DNA of 7,082 bases from Pseudomonadota bacterium (GCA_003242525.1 QGUU01000128.1:1-7082); one strand, 5' to 3'; numbered from the stretch's first letter, positions 1 to 5,631 are shown. Numbers and translations: made by a program. Notes: generated by a model not told the origin, from the sequence alone.

Positions 1-24
1 GCTCCAGATAGGCGTGGGGGCGCT

Positions 25-366
25 ATGAAAATCATCTGTTCGCATTGTGCGGGCCTGGGTTTTGTTTTCGACTGTCCGAAGTGGCCCGAATGTGGGTGTC
101 CGGAAGGCGGGGGAATGCAGAAGAACTGTCCCGGGCGGTCGGTGATGTGTGTGTGCCAATCCAACATGAGGGGCGATATGACGGGGGAGCAGATACTGCG
201 GCGCGCTATTGAAGAAGCGCGCCGTGATCCGTATGGCGGCAAGGTGATGCTGACAATCGAACAGGCAGAACGCGTTCTCCGATCGTTGACAACAGCCTCG
301 GAAGCAGAAGTCGCATTTTCTCAGTCAAAAGATGACCAGCGCGGGTCGGGTGCTCAAACAGGCTAG
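25..366 (+). CDS. Small cysteine-rich protein of unknown function
   Basis: I do not recognise this 113-residue ORF. Its first 45 residues hold eight cysteines (5, 8, 17, 23, 25, 35, 42, 44). The opening CSHCAGLG resembles the CxxCxGxG zinc-binding repeat of DnaJ-type ribbons, so metal binding is plausible but unproven. Residues 52-90 look like a charged helical segment and the tail is polar. The ATG at 25 has only a G-rich stretch upstream. A second in-frame ATG at 178 has a better GAGGGG six-mer 4 nt ahead, so a shorter 62-residue product without the cysteines is an alternative. It lies 81 bp from the 3' end of tRNA-Pro, the side where tRNA-targeted elements insert, and may be accessory DNA. 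The ORF could also be non-coding; confidence is modest. Confidence 0.4.
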   Translation: MKIICSHCAGLGFVFDCPKWPECGCPEGGGMQKNCPGRSVMCVCQSNMRGDMTGEQILRRAIEEARRDPYGGKVMLTIEQAERVLRSLTTASEAEVAFSQSKDDQRGSGAQTG

Positions 367-447
367 AATATTTGCCGTGCAGGCACAGTGTTCTAGGCAA
401 CCAAAACGCTGCACGCTTGAGGGCGTCGAAGCAAGTCCTCGATTTAA

Positions 448-524
<77 letters not shown>

Positions 525-543
525 AACCGCGCAAAGCCCTATA

Positions 544-560
544 TTCTCAAGGCTTGAGAA
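544..560. promoter_or_regulatory. 17-nt perfect palindrome upstream of tRNA-Pro
   Basis: TTCTCAAG-G-CTTGAGAA is a perfect 8+1+8 inverted repeat, 20 bp upstream of the tRNA-Pro 5' end. That is where the tRNA promoter must lie; on the minus strand a TATAGG-like -10 abuts it. A one-base centre suits a dimeric DNA-binding protein better than an RNA hairpin, although a 7-bp stem with a 3-nt loop is possible. The regulator is unknown and chance occurrence cannot be excluded. Confidence 0.3.
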
Positions 561-717
561 GCAAGAGGCGAATTGGTCGAAATGGCGAGAAGTGGAACAA
601 ACGCGGCAACTTGAAGCTCCAATGAGCAGCTTTCCGTGGCGTGGCCATGCGCGCTCGACCGCTACGACGCCGGCCGCTGCCACTGGCGCGCAACGATTTC
701 CATAAACTAACAGGCTC

Positions 718-734
718 TTCACCATGAGGGTGAA
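718..734. repeat. Inverted repeat in the tRNA-Pro/micropeptide gap
   Basis: TTCACC-ATGAG-GGTGAA forms a 6-bp stem with a 5-nt loop, ending 27 bp before the -35 element of the micropeptide promoter. No T-run follows, so it is not a standard terminator. Between the tRNA (524) and that promoter (762) I see no convincing gene; this repeat and the palindrome at 544-560 are the only structures noticed. Confidence 0.3.
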
Positions 735-761
735 CGCTAGGCGCAGGCTTCTCGAAATATG

Positions 762-790
762 TTGACTTTTATACAAACGAAGAACAAATT
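762..790 (+). promoter_or_regulatory. Probable promoter of the 28-aa micropeptide
   Basis: A good -35 element, TTGACT (762-767), is followed after 17 bp by a weak -10 candidate, CAAATT (785-790). That -10 sits inside the LexA-type box, so a bound repressor would block RNA polymerase directly. The exact -10 is uncertain; ACATAT at 795-800 is another candidate. Transcription would start just upstream of the AGGAG site. Confidence 0.5.
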
Positions 791-796
791 GGGAAC
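782..796. promoter_or_regulatory. LexA-type SOS box, GAAC-N7-GAAC
   Basis: GAACAAATTGGGAAC is an exact match to the alphaproteobacterial SOS operator GTTC-N7-GTTC read on the other strand. This direct-repeat operator is established for LexA in Rhizobium, Rhodobacter and Caulobacter. It overlaps the expected -10 and ends 23 bp before the start codon of the micropeptide, which is the right position for repression relieved by DNA damage. I found no other perfect copy in the window. Binding by LexA is inferred, not shown. Confidence 0.75.
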
Positions 797-819
797 ATAT
801 CAAAAACAGGAGCGTGCCT

Positions 820-906
820 ATGACCGATTTTGTTCAGGATGTCGTCTCGCTGGTCTGCATGAGCACTTTCTTGGTTTCCCTGGCCATCTGGATCGGAGCG
901 CTCTGA
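820..906 (+). CDS. Putative SOS-induced single-pass membrane micropeptide (28 aa)
   Basis: This 28-codon ORF (ATG at 820, TGA at 904) is too short for routine gene calling but has a strong AGGAG ribosome-binding site (808-812) 7 nt before the start. The product begins MTDFVQD, a short acidic head. It continues from about residue 8 to the C-terminus as one hydrophobic segment with Cys13, Trp24 and Gly26, ending IWIGAL, enough for one membrane helix. The LexA-type box immediately upstream predicts induction by DNA damage. Known analogues of this architecture are Caulobacter SidA, a 29-residue inner-membrane division inhibitor under LexA control, and Escherichia coli TisB, a 29-residue SOS toxin. 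I see no certain sequence identity with either, so the role (division checkpoint or membrane toxin) is inferred from size, topology and operator. The SRPBCC gene starts 84 bp downstream with no strong terminator between, so co-transcription is possible. Confidence 0.72.
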   Translation: MTDFVQDVVSLVCMSTFLVSLAIWIGAL

Positions 907-990
907 GTCTCAGCTCGCGAAGCGGCATCGCATTAAGGTTTTTTCCACGCCAATCCCTCTAATGAATCTGCGGAAAAGGGGGGAAAGGCG

Positions 991-1566
991 GTGTCTGTGA
1001 TTGTTGTAGCAGGCTTTCTGGTCTGCGTTCTTGGCCTGATTTTTGTACTGGTACTGCTTCCACTCGGTGAGCGGACAATCAGGTACGAGCGGCTGGTTCG
1101 GGCTGAGCGAGACAGGCTTTGGCAGGCGCTGTGGCCGCTTGGCCGTTCTGCCGGCTGGTCGGGAGGGCTCCACTCCGTCCAGGGCTTTCGCGGCGGAGCC
1201 ACGATAACCGTGTCTCGGAGATGGCGGCGTGGCGCTCCGGTCCGGCGCAAGATCGCTCTTGACGATGTCGTTCAGGGGCGGCGCTTTTCTCTACGCGTCG
1301 TGGATGACAGCGCGTTTGGAACCTCGTTTTGGGCCCACTATCGGGAAACCGTCGAACTTGTTCCTGAAGGCGATTCAGTACGTGTTGGCATAAGCCGTAC
1401 GGATCGCTACCGCGGTGTTGTTTTGTTTGCCGTCCGCCATTTTGCGACGTGGCGTCGGCTATTGCGCCTGAAGCTGTGGGCCGAGAGCAAGCATTGCCGC
1501 CGCCCAGGTTGGTCCCAGTCGCTTGGCAAGCTCGGCCTTTCGGGGCTTTCGGCGCTTATCTTTTAG
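991..1566 (+). CDS. Membrane-anchored SRPBCC-like protein, possibly C-terminally truncated
   Basis: The 191-residue product starts with a clear hydrophobic helix (residues 2-25). About 130 residues follow that resemble the SRPBCC (START/polyketide-cyclase) fold: RYERLVRAERDRLW at 31-44, alternating strands, and a WAHYRETVEL strand near 114-123 typical of these domains. SRPBCC proteins bind hydrophobic ligands, but no ligand can be named. Residues 150-165 (HFATWRRLLRLKLWAE) form a basic helix, and the end (LGKLGLSGLSALIF) looks like the start of a second membrane helix cut off by TAG at 1564. From memory, related rhizobial proteins continue into more membrane helices with a site-2-protease-like HExxH segment; that comparison is unverified. 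The start is GTG, behind a purine-rich AGGGGGGAAAGG. The gene converges on lipB, with 119 bp between stops. Confidence 0.6.
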   Translation: MSVIVVAGFLVCVLGLIFVLVLLPLGERTIRYERLVRAERDRLWQALWPLGRSAGWSGGLHSVQGFRGGATITVSRRWRRGAPVRRKIALDDVVQGRRFSLRVVDDSAFGTSFWAHYRETVELVPEGDSVRVGISRTDRYRGVVLFAVRHFATWRRLLRLKLWAESKHCRRPGWSQSLGKLGLSGLSALIF

Positions 1567-1685
1567 CCGCGTTCGCCTTCAAGGGTTCGGATTCCCTTCA
1601 ATATGCTGGCAGGTCGGCCCTGAGTCTGCGGGTTCCCACGTCACGCAGGGCTCGGGGCGTGCGCCTGTTACGTCCGCCCGCCGGC

Positions 1686-2429
1686 TCAACCGGTTTTGCG
1701 CAAGGACTCGGAGTTGAGCAGTTCGGCTGGACCGAAAACGTGCTCGAAAGCCTGCTTGAGGGCAATGTCTAGGTCAGCCATCGTCACTGGAAGGCCGAGG
1801 TCGACAAGACTGGTGACGCCGTGATCTGTGACGCCACAAGGCACGATTCCGCCAAAGTGCGACAGGTCTGGTTCGACATTGATTGCAATGCCGTGGATGC
1901 TCACCCAGCGCCGGAGCCTGATGCCGATGGCGGCGATCTTGTCCTCCGCCGGCGTGCCGTCTGCCATGGCCGGCCTATCCGGCCGGACAACCCAGACGCC
2001 GACCCGGTCTTCTCGCCGTTCGCCGCGTACATTGAAAGCGGCCAATGTGGTGATGATCCATTCCTCGAGCGCGGCGACGAAGGCGCGTACATCCTCGCGT
2101 CGCCGTTTCAGGTCCAGCATGACGTAAGCGACCCTCTGGCCGGGACCATGATAGGTATATTCGCCGCCCCTTCCGGCGGCGAACACGGGGAAGCGGTGAG
2201 GATCGATCAGATCCTCTTGCCGAGCCGAAGTGCCGGCCGTGTAGAGTGGCGGATGTTCCACAAGCCACACGAGCTCGCGGTCGCTACCTTCCCTGATCGC
2301 GGTAGCGCGGGCTTCCATGACGGCTAGCGCTTCAGGGTAGGGGGTAAGGCCAGGTTCGATCAACCAATCGACCGGAGCGGAGCCCGGAACGGGCAGGAAG
2401 GATGTGGCTAGCTGGCTGCGTTCGGGCAT
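1686..2429 (-). CDS. lipB: Octanoyltransferase LipB (lipoyl synthesis)
   Basis: LipB transfers the octanoyl group from octanoyl-ACP to the lipoyl domains of 2-oxoacid dehydrogenases and the glycine cleavage H protein, in the cytoplasm. LipA then inserts sulfur. All hallmarks are present. Numbered from the start used here, there are [12 protein letters not shown] (residues 87-98), the conserved lysine in [18 protein letters not shown] (Lys164), and the catalytic cysteine in [10 protein letters not shown] (Cys198). The length of 247 residues is normal. I chose ATG at 2429, preceded by GAGAAAGAG. An upstream in-frame ATG at 2468 adds 13 residues but has no ribosome-binding site. The gene stands alone, divergent from a small membrane protein gene. 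A short CCGG hairpin followed by TTTT (1681-1697, plus strand) overlaps its stop codon and could end transcription coming from the SRPBCC gene. Confidence 0.95.
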   Translation of the reverse strand: MPERSQLATSFLPVPGSAPVDWLIEPGLTPYPEALAVMEARATAIREGSDRELVWLVEHPPLYTAGTSARQEDLIDPHRFPVFAAGRGGEYTYHGPGQRVAYVMLDLKRRREDVRAFVAALEEWIITTLAAFNVRGERREDRVGVWVVRPDRPAMADGTPAEDKIAAIGIRLRRWVSIHGIAINVEPDLSHFGGIVPCGVTDHGVTSLVDLGLPVTMADLDIALKQAFEHVFGPAELLNSESLRKTG

Positions 2430-2503
2430 GGCTCTTTCTCGCCGCCCACATATGGAGGCAAAAGGCATCGGCGTCCAGACGGTGGGGGCAGCGGCGCGCC
2501 GGT

Positions 2504-2522
2504 GCCAATCTGCGCCATTGGC
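2504..2522. promoter_or_regulatory. Operator-like inverted repeat between lipB and the divergent small gene
   Basis: GCCAAT-CTGCGCC-ATTGGC is a perfect 6-bp inverted repeat with a 7-bp centre. It lies in the 137-bp divergent intergenic region between the lipB start (2429) and the small membrane protein start (2567). The position fits a regulator of either gene, but no known operator is recognised and core promoters are not clear here. Confidence 0.3.
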
Positions 2523-2566
2523 TAGGATTTAACGAAAGGTTGAGGCTCTTCTGGCATGAAGGCTCC

Positions 2567-2749
2567 ATGACCGAAGAGCAGCGGAAGAAAGTGTCGTCCT
2601 GGAAGGATGTGGGCCTTTGCCTGCTCCACGTAGGCGTTATCTTTGTGCCGATCGCGTTCTGCATGCTGCTTCTCGCCGGCATATCCATGCAGAAAACCGC
2701 AACGTCGAAAATCGATCCGATAGAAACGGGAACTGTCCAGGCGCGCTGA
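2567..2749 (+). CDS. Small single-pass membrane protein (60 aa), function unknown
   Basis: The product begins MTEEQRKKVSSWKDVG, a charged cytoplasm-type head. One strongly hydrophobic segment follows (about residues 17-39, from LCLLHVGVIFVP to LLAGI), then a polar tail, SMQKTATSKIDPIETGTVQAR-like, of about 21 residues. I do not recognise a family. A longer ORF reaches back to 2402, but its first 55 codons overlap the lipB start on the other strand and have unlikely composition. The ATG at 2567 has GAAGG 4 nt upstream (2558-2562) and begins the membrane-protein-like part, so I prefer it. It is divergent from lipB and ends 43 bp before tRNA-Leu, which points the opposite way. Confidence 0.62.
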   Translation: MTEEQRKKVSSWKDVGLCLLHVGVIFVPIAFCMLLLAGISMQKTATSKIDPIETGTVQAR

Positions 2750-2792
2750 TCGCAGGCCCCGGCAGCATGGACCAGAGTTCAGGTTGTAATGA

Positions 2793-2877
2793 TGGTGCGG
2801 TCGAGAAGACTCGAACTTCCACGGGTTGCCCCACAGCGACCTCAACGCTGCGCGTCTACCAATTCCGCCACGACCGC
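2793..2877 (-). tRNA. tRNA-Leu (anticodon GAG)
   Basis: The minus strand folds as an 85-nt class II tRNA. The acceptor stem GCGGTCG pairs with CGACCGC, the D-loop contains AATTGGTAGA, and the anticodon stem CAGCG/CGCTG encloses TTGAGGT (anticodon GAG). The extended variable arm has a GGG/CCC stem, and the T-arm GGAAG/CTTCT encloses TTCGAGT. The discriminator is A and CCA is encoded. It reads CUC and CUU leucine codons. Confidence 0.97.
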
Positions 2878-2913
2878 ACGTCGCAGGAAAGTCCGGCGGG
2901 AGCCGGCTCGCGG

Positions 2914-2942
2914 CGTGTAGCAAATCGCCTTACGCGAAACAA
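2914..2942 (-). promoter_or_regulatory. Candidate tRNA-Leu promoter
   Basis: On the minus strand, TTGTTT (plus-strand 2937-2942) lies 17 bp before TACACG (2914-2919), about 37 bp upstream of the mature tRNA 5' end. The -10 is poor, and GCTACA at 15-bp spacing is an alternative. A GC hairpin CCGGC-GGGA-GCCGG (2893-2906) lies between this promoter and the tRNA, in the expected 5' leader or discriminator region. Confidence 0.25.
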
Positions 2943-3048
2943 GGGTCCGCAACGCAATATTCGTCATGCTTCGGGGACAAGTTGACGCCGGTCGCCGCAA
3001 CGTGTCGAAAAAGCGAGTCCGATTTGCGCTAACCTGCGCGCATGAGGC

Positions 3049-3101
3049 ACGAAAAGGCGCATTTCGTTTGATATTGCCGCGCATTGCAAGTTAGAGCTTG
3101 C
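3049..3101 (+). promoter_or_regulatory. Inverted repeats in the mgtE leader
   Basis: Two short hairpins precede mgtE: ACGAAA-AGGCGCA-TTTCGT (3049-3067) and GCAAG-TTAGAG-CTTGC (3086-3101). The second is flanked by GCGC on both sides, which could extend its stem past a bulge. They occupy the 5' flank 39-91 bp before the start codon. Neither matches the Mg2+-sensing M-box or mgtA leader as I know them. They could be operators, leader structures or chance. No clear core promoter is seen between 2943 and 3139. Confidence 0.25.
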
Positions 3102-3139
3102 GCGCATCCTTTCGCAGATTCCGGCATTGGGAGCAGCCG

Positions 3140-4555
3140 ATGGACGGCCAGGACGAACACCAGACTGTGGCCCCGGCCGAGAGCGCGCGCGCCGACATAT
3201 ATGACGAGGACGGCGTGATCCGTTCGTCGTTTCTCGCGCAGATCGGTGCAGCCGTTGCCGAGGGCGACACTGCCGCCCTCAAGCGCGATGTCACCGCCCT
3301 GCATTCGTCGGAGCTGGGCGATCTGCTTGAGGCCCTGCTGCCAGAGCAGCGGCGGGAGCTTGTGCGCCTGCTGGGCACAGACTTCGATTTCGGCGCCCTG
3401 ACCGAGGTTGACGAAGCGATTCGCCTCGACATCGTGGATAACCTGCCGAACGCGCAGATCGCGCAGGCGGTTCAGGAGCTCGATTCCGACGACGCCGTCT
3501 ACATCCTGGAAGACCTCGACCAGGAGGATCAGGACGAAATCCTCTCGCAGCTCCCCTTCACCGAGCGGATCAGGCTGCGGCGGGCTCTCGACTATCCGGA
3601 AGAGACGGCCGGCCGGCGCATGCAGACGGAGTTCGTCGCAGTGCCGCCTTTCTGGACGGTCGGCCAGACCATCGACTACATGCGTGAAGACAAGAATCTG
3701 CCGGACAGGTTCAGCCAGGTTTTCGTCATCGACCCGACCTTCAAGCTGCTTGGCGCGGTGGATCTCGATCAGATCCTGCGCACCAAACGCGCGGTGAAGA
3801 TCCAGGACGTGATGCATGAGACGCGCCACGCCATTCCCGCCACCATGGACCAGGAGGAGGCGGCGCGCGAATTCGAGCAGTATGACCTTCTGTCCGCCGC
3901 CGTCGTGGACGAGAACGACAGGCTTGTCGGCGTCCTGACCATCGATGACGTGGTCGACGTGATCCAGGAGGAAGCCGAAGAAGATCTGATGCGCATGGGC
4001 GGCGTTGGTGACGAGGAATTGTCCGACTCGGTGCTGTCGACGTCGCGCTCGCGCGTGCCCTGGCTGCTGGTCAACCTGGTGACCGCCTTCTTGACCGCCT
4101 CGGTGATCAGCCTTTTTGATCGCACCATAGAGCACATCGTTGCGCTTGCGGTGCTGATGCCGATCGTCGCCGGCATGGGCGGAAATGCGGGATCGCAAAC
4201 CATGACCGTCACGGTGCGCGCGCTGGCGACGAAGGATCTGGACATCTACAACGCCTGGCGCGTGATCCGCCGCGAACTCGGCGTCGGCCTCATCAACGGA
4301 ACCGTATTTGCGATATTGATAGGGGTGGTGGCCGGCACTTGGTTTGGGAATGCCAACATAGGTGGCATCATCGCCGCGGCCATGGTCATCAACATGTTCG
4401 CCGCCGCCCTGGCCGGCATCTTGATTCCCCTTGCGCTCGACCGGCTGGGAATAGATCCGGCCGTCGCGTCCGCGGTTTTTGTTACCGCAGTTACCGATGT
4501 CGTGGGCTTCTTTGCGTTTCTCGGGTTGGCGACCTGGTGGTTCGGCATGCTTTGA
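3140..4555 (+). CDS. mgtE: MgtE magnesium channel/transporter
   Basis: MgtE is a homodimeric, Mg2+-gated inner-membrane channel whose cytoplasmic domain closes the pore when Mg2+ is abundant. Domains in order are: an acidic alpha-helical N domain (about residues 20-150, with DSDDAVYILEDLDQED), two CBS domains (about 161-214 and 221-282), a plug helix (about 283-300), and five membrane segments (about 305-326, 330-353, 381-403, 406-433, 441-468). Signature residues are present: PIVAGMGGNAGSQT (341-354) and the pore aspartate in TAVTDVVG (Asp453). The length of 471 residues is usual. I chose ATG at 3140 because GGGAG (3129-3133) lies 6 nt upstream; the ORF extends 14 codons further to 3098 without support. 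It is a single gene. Inverted repeats overlap its stop codon. Confidence 0.95.
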   Translation: MDGQDEHQTVAPAESARADIYDEDGVIRSSFLAQIGAAVAEGDTAALKRDVTALHSSELGDLLEALLPEQRRELVRLLGTDFDFGALTEVDEAIRLDIVDNLPNAQIAQAVQELDSDDAVYILEDLDQEDQDEILSQLPFTERIRLRRALDYPEETAGRRMQTEFVAVPPFWTVGQTIDYMREDKNLPDRFSQVFVIDPTFKLLGAVDLDQILRTKRAVKIQDVMHETRHAIPATMDQEEAAREFEQYDLLSAAVVDENDRLVGVLTIDDVVDVIQEEAEEDLMRMGGVGDEELSDSVLSTSRSRVPWLLVNLVTAFLTASVISLFDRTIEHIVALAVLMPIVAGMGGNAGSQTMTVTVRALATKDLDIYNAWRVIRRELGVGLINGTVFAILIGVVAGTWFGNANIGGIIAAAMVINMFAAALAGILIPLALDRLGIDPAVASAVFVTAVTDVVGFFAFLGLATWWFGML

Positions 4556-4565
4556 ACGTGCCGAA
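4541..4565 (+). terminator. Hairpin spanning the mgtE stop codon
   Basis: TTCGGCA (4541-4547) pairs with TGCCGAA (4559-4565), leaving an 11-nt loop that contains the TGA stop (4553-4555). No T-run follows, so an intrinsic terminator is not convincing; the structure may protect the mRNA 3' end. The same hexamer recurs in both orientations downstream (4620-4642), giving alternative pairings. Confidence 0.35.
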
Positions 4566-4584
4566 GGCTCATCGCGAACGCGAA

Positions 4585-4614
4585 TTGACTCTTACGTAAA
4601 CGCGGTGCGAGATT
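4585..4614 (+). promoter_or_regulatory. MerR-type promoter/operator for the LiuR-like gene
   Basis: TTGACT (4585-4590) is a -35 candidate. With an 18-bp spacer the -10 would be GAGATT (4609-4614), which is poor. The palindrome TTACGTAA (4592-4599), followed by ACG, sits in the spacer, the position where MerR-family activators bind. It resembles the core of the published LiuR motif in proteobacteria (TTTACGTwwACGTAAA-like), suggesting autoregulation. The second half-site is incomplete here. Confidence 0.45.
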
Positions 4615-4617
4615 CCC

Positions 4618-4642
4618 CCTTCGGCGTTGCCGGACAGCCGAA
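4618..4642 (+). repeat. TTCGGC/GCCGAA inverted repeat in the MerR gene leader
   Basis: TTCGGC (4620-4625) and GCCGAA (4637-4642) form a 6-bp stem with an 11-nt loop. The left arm, extended to CCTTCGGC (4618-4625), also pairs perfectly with GCCGAAGG at 4560-4567. Together with 4541-4547, four copies can form mutually exclusive hairpins across the mgtE/MerR junction. Confidence 0.35.
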
Positions 4643-4707
4643 CGTCGCGGAAAAGTCGAGCGGGACGTGAAAGGCCGACGAAAAGATTTCCAGTGTGCGG
4701 AGTGACG

Positions 4708-5094
4708 ATGCGGGAATACTACTCGATCACGGAATTGACGCGCGAATTCGACATATCAACCCGTACTCTGCGCTTCTACGAGGACGAGGGGCTGATATCG
4801 CCGATACGTCGTGGTCGCACCCGTCTTTTCCGCCCGTCGGACCGGCATCTCATCCGGCAGATATTGCGGGGCAAGCGCCTTGGCTTTTCCATCAGCGAGA
4901 TTCGCGAAATCATTCAGATGTACAAGGAGCCTCCCGGAGAGGTCGGCCAGCTCAAGCTGATGATCCGGCGGATCGAGGAAAAGCGAGAGGAGCTCCGCCA
5001 GAAGCGGCGCGATCTTGAGGAAACCTTGGCGGAGCTCGATCAGGCGGAGGAATCCTGTGTCGAGCGACTGGTCGAACTGGGCGTGACCACCTGA
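4708..5094 (+). CDS. MerR-family regulator, LiuR-like
   Basis: This 128-residue cytoplasmic transcription factor has the MerR layout: helix-turn-helix SITELTREFDISTRTLRFYE (6-25), wing with DEGLISPIRRGRTRLF (26-41), second helical pair RPSDRHLIRQILRGKRLGFS, and a dimerising coiled coil (about 80-115, rich in E, K, R, L). It has only one cysteine (Cys117), so it is not a CueR/MerR-type metal sensor. The RFYEDEGLI...RGRTRLF...LILRGKRLGFS-like pattern is that of the LiuR group, which controls branched-chain amino acid and acyl-CoA catabolism. No such catabolic genes are in the window, so the target is uncertain. I chose ATG at 4708, with GGAG 5-8 nt upstream, over an ATG at 4627 that adds 27 poorly supported residues. 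A palindrome in its promoter suggests self-control. Confidence 0.88.
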   Translation: MREYYSITELTREFDISTRTLRFYEDEGLISPIRRGRTRLFRPSDRHLIRQILRGKRLGFSISEIREIIQMYKEPPGEVGQLKLMIRRIEEKREELRQKRRDLEETLAELDQAEESCVERLVELGVTT

Positions 5095-5122
5095 GGAAAG
5101 CCAGGTTTGCCGTGCCGCTGAG

Positions 5123-5149
5123 CCGGAGGAGCCGCCAAGGCGGCTCCGG
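5123..5149. terminator. Strong hairpin between convergent genes
   Basis: CCGGAG-GAG-CCGCC pairs with GGCGG-CTCCGG: 11 bp with a 3-nt bulge, or 9 continuous bp as GGAGCCGCC/GGCGGCTCC. It lies between the MerR gene stop (5094) and the minus-strand methyltransferase stop (5155) and could serve both strands. Neither strand has a T-run after it, so it is a weak or factor-assisted terminator at best. Confidence 0.5.
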
Positions 5150-5154
5150 TCATC

Positions 5155-5631
5155 TCAGATCCAGCGTCGCACCCGTTTGGCGTAATCGTGGAACCTCTTG
5201 CCGAATCGGCCCGCCAGAACCTTTTCCTCGTGTTCGATGGCCAGTTTCTGCGTGGCGAAGGCTGCCAGAAATGCCGCCAGGATGAACCAGACGCTGCCGA
5301 CGAACAGGCCAATGCCGATCAGCAGCAGGGTGTTGGCCAGGTAAATCGGGTTGCGGCTTATCGCGAAGGCGCCGCCGGTCAGCAGCTTCTCGGGTACGCC
5401 GCGAGGGTTGAGCGTGGTGCGAGCTGCCTTCATCGCGCGAAACGCTGTTATCCATAGCGCGATAGCGGCAAGGACGACGATGCCGCCGATCACCAAAAGC
5501 AGTTCAGCCAGCAAGCCCAGCAGCCATGGCAGCGGGTAGGCGGACTGAAGGGCGATGGCTGCAATCAGCGCGATGAGGTAGATGACAGGCGGCCAGGGTA
5601 TTCTGCCAGTGGTAACTTCCGGATTCGTCAT
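5155..5631 (-). CDS. Isoprenylcysteine carboxyl methyltransferase-like membrane protein
   Basis: The 158-residue product has about four to five hydrophobic segments (roughly 14-30, 38-62, 97-128) and the conserved C-terminal block of the ICMT/PEMT-like family: TTLNPRGVPEKLLTGGAFAISRNPIYL (72-98) and EHEEKVLAGRFGKRFHDYAKRV (133-154). Family members are integral-membrane, SAM-dependent methyltransferases. Bacteria lack prenylated CaaX proteins, so the substrate here is unknown and may be a lipid or small molecule. Its ATG overlaps the stop of the upstream acyltransferase gene as ATGA (5628-5631), and GGAAGGGGGA just before acts as ribosome-binding site. The two are therefore one operon and probably translationally coupled, which suggests a shared envelope substrate. 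Confidence 0.85.
   Translation of the reverse strand: MTNPEVTTGRIPWPPVIYLIALIAAIALQSAYPLPWLLGLLAELLLVIGGIVVLAAIALWITAFRAMKAARTTLNPRGVPEKLLTGGAFAISRNPIYLANTLLLIGIGLFVGSVWFILAAFLAAFATQKLAIEHEEKVLAGRFGKRFHDYAKRVRRWI

Noticed and set aside
275..289. Near-match to a LexA box, GTTC-N7-GTTG, inside the cysteine-rich ORF
   Set aside because: One mismatch in an invariant position and a location within a coding region with no downstream promoter; likely chance.
759..962. 67-aa ORF overlapping the micropeptide in another frame
   Set aside because: Its ATG lies upstream of the -35 element with no ribosome-binding site, and its sequence is low-quality. The 28-codon frame has AGGAG and a coherent membrane helix.
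1449..1772. 107-aa plus-strand ORF between the SRPBCC gene and lipB
   Set aside because: It overlaps both genes, has no ribosome-binding site and has arginine-rich out-of-frame composition. It may hold only remnant sequence.
2522..2923. 133-aa minus-strand ORF and 122-aa plus-strand ORF (2617-2985) across tRNA-Leu
   Set aside because: They contain translated tRNA-Leu sequence (GRGGIGRRAALRS) and overlap the small membrane gene in other frames.
3029..4198. 389-aa minus-strand ORF opposite mgtE
   Set aside because: Histidine/arginine/valine-rich antisense shadow of mgtE, typical of high-GC genomes. The plus-strand frame is an unmistakable MgtE.
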